Part shown: positions 5,451-5,923 of the stretch, piece after piece
Position numbering within the stretch: position 1 is the stretch's first letter
Layout: every line of letters begins with the position of its first letter
NCBI GenBank assembly: GCA_025934455.1
Contig: JAICYA010000138.1
Span: 1 to 5,923 of the forward strand
DNA from: Rudaea sp.
Lineage (GTDB): Bacteria > Pseudomonadota > Gammaproteobacteria > Xanthomonadales > Rhodanobacteraceae
Direction of reading: 5' to 3'
DNA: 5,923 nucleotides
Translations under genes and position numbers: made by a program
Notes under the pieces: generated by a model
Database searches by the model: none
Seen by the model: only the letters and a program-made list of their open reading frames with translations
What the model was told of the DNA's origin: nothing

Positions 5451-5923
5451 CTATTCCGCGTCCTGATAGCCGGCAATTTCCAGACCAAACCCGGACAGCC
5501 CGGAAAAGCGGCGCTTCGTGCCGAGCACGATCAGGCGACGTGCGCCGAGATCGGCGAGGATCTGTGCGCCGATGCCGTGGCGGCGCCACTCGCCTTCAAC
5601 ATCGGAGCGCGGTTGCGCCGGTTGCACGAGGCGTTCGAGCGCGTTCGCCGCTTCGTCCGCCTCGGTCAGCAGCACGATGACGCCGCGGTCGGCCTGGGCG
5701 ACGCAGTGCAGCGCGGCGGCCAAGGTCACGCCATGATCGGCGCGCGCGAGTTGCAGCGCATCGGCGAGTGCGTCGCGCACATGCACGCGCGCAAGTACCG
5801 GCGCGCCGTCGTCGACGCGGCCGCGCACCAGCGCGAAATGCGGCAAACCCGTGAGCGCATCGCGATAACCGATGAGTCGAAATGCGCCGAACGCGGTTTC
5901 CACCTCGCGTTCGGCCATGCGCA
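5451..5923 (-). CDS. ribB: RibB-type 3,4-dihydroxy-2-butanone 4-phosphate synthase, C-terminal degenerate GTP cyclohydrolase II domain (RibBX type; runs off the right edge)
   Basis: Only the last 156 codons and the stop are visible. They correspond to the linker and the GTP-cyclohydrolase-II-like half of a RibBA-like protein; the synthase half, which makes the butanone phosphate used by RibH, is outside. Numbering from the internal M at 5918, FGAFRLIGYRD (10-20) and PVLARVHVRDALADAL (40-55) align with the start of the cyclohydrolase fold. GIGAQILADLGARRLIVLGT (115-134) and SGFGLEIAGY (142-151) align with its end. The zinc site of active enzymes (C-L-T-G, then R-C-D-C-G) is replaced: the first cysteine is absent and the second motif reads RADHG (59-63). 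The central loop is shortened. Such inactive fusions are described as RibBX in proteobacteria, so a separate ribA is expected elsewhere. The internal M is not the start, because the frame continues upstream. The next gene follows after 2 nt. Confidence 0.88.
   Translation of the reverse strand, partial: RMAEREVETAFGAFRLIGYRDALTGLPHFALVRGRVDDGAPVLARVHVRDALADALQLARADHGVTLAAALHCVAQADRGVIVLLTEADEAANALERLVQPAQPRSDVEGEWRRHGIGAQILADLGARRLIVLGTKRRFSGLSGFGLEIAGYQDAE

Noticed and set aside
3470..5466. Open plus-strand frames at 3470-4282, 4084-4746 and 4753-5466
   Set aside because: All are antisense to well-supported glycosyltransferases and read as low-complexity arginine, alanine and histidine mixtures.
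1..5923. FMN riboswitch, tRNA, CRISPR array, transposase or insertion-sequence ends
   Set aside because: The window is almost fully coding. The only gaps are 38, 2 and 110 bp, and none holds the RFN element, clover-leaf, repeat-spacer or terminal-repeat patterns.

Overview
The window is GC-rich, densely coding DNA from a proteobacterium. Small gaps, 4-bp start/stop overlaps, a strong G/C third-position preference and a RibBX-type riboflavin gene next to ribH suggest a gammaproteobacterium such as Xanthomonadales, or a betaproteobacterium. I cannot fix the genus from sequence alone.

Both edges hold riboflavin genes read on the minus strand. On the right (5451-5923) is the C-terminal part of a RibB protein fused to a GTP-cyclohydrolase-II-like domain that has lost the zinc-binding cysteines (RibBX type). 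On the left (1-180) is the start of ribH, lumazine synthase, with a good ribosome binding site. These two genes are often neighbours. Here 5.27 kb of glycan-modification genes lies between them.

The inserted block, read from ribB towards ribH, contains: a GT-B fold glycosyltransferase (4234-5448), starting 2 nt after the ribB stop; a DXD-type sugar transferase (3401-4237), joined by ATGA overlap; a GT2 enzyme on the opposite, plus strand (2640-3404), whose stop codon overlaps antiparallel the stop of the preceding gene; a 110-bp divergent gap; a GT2/GT7C-like enzyme (1735-2529); a second GT-A enzyme (1085-1738), joined by ATGA overlap; and an FkbM-type SAM methyltransferase (471-1088), joined by GTGA overlap. 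The methyltransferase frame is interrupted by an in-frame TAA at 471-473. It then continues open in the same frame to 219 with what looks like its missing C-terminal fold.

All six modification proteins look soluble and cytoplasmic. There is no flippase, polymerase, transporter or sugar-nucleotide synthesis gene in view. The set most plausibly assembles and methylates a glycan on an acceptor encoded elsewhere. The acceptor could be lipopolysaccharide, a capsule precursor, flagellin or another protein. No tRNA, rRNA, CRISPR array, transposase, FMN riboswitch or convincing terminator was seen. The less ordinary points are the split rib locus, the nonsense codon in fkbM, the reversed GT2 gene with a possible 26-codon coupled leader ORF, and two mutually exclusive hairpins just upstream of the 2529 start.
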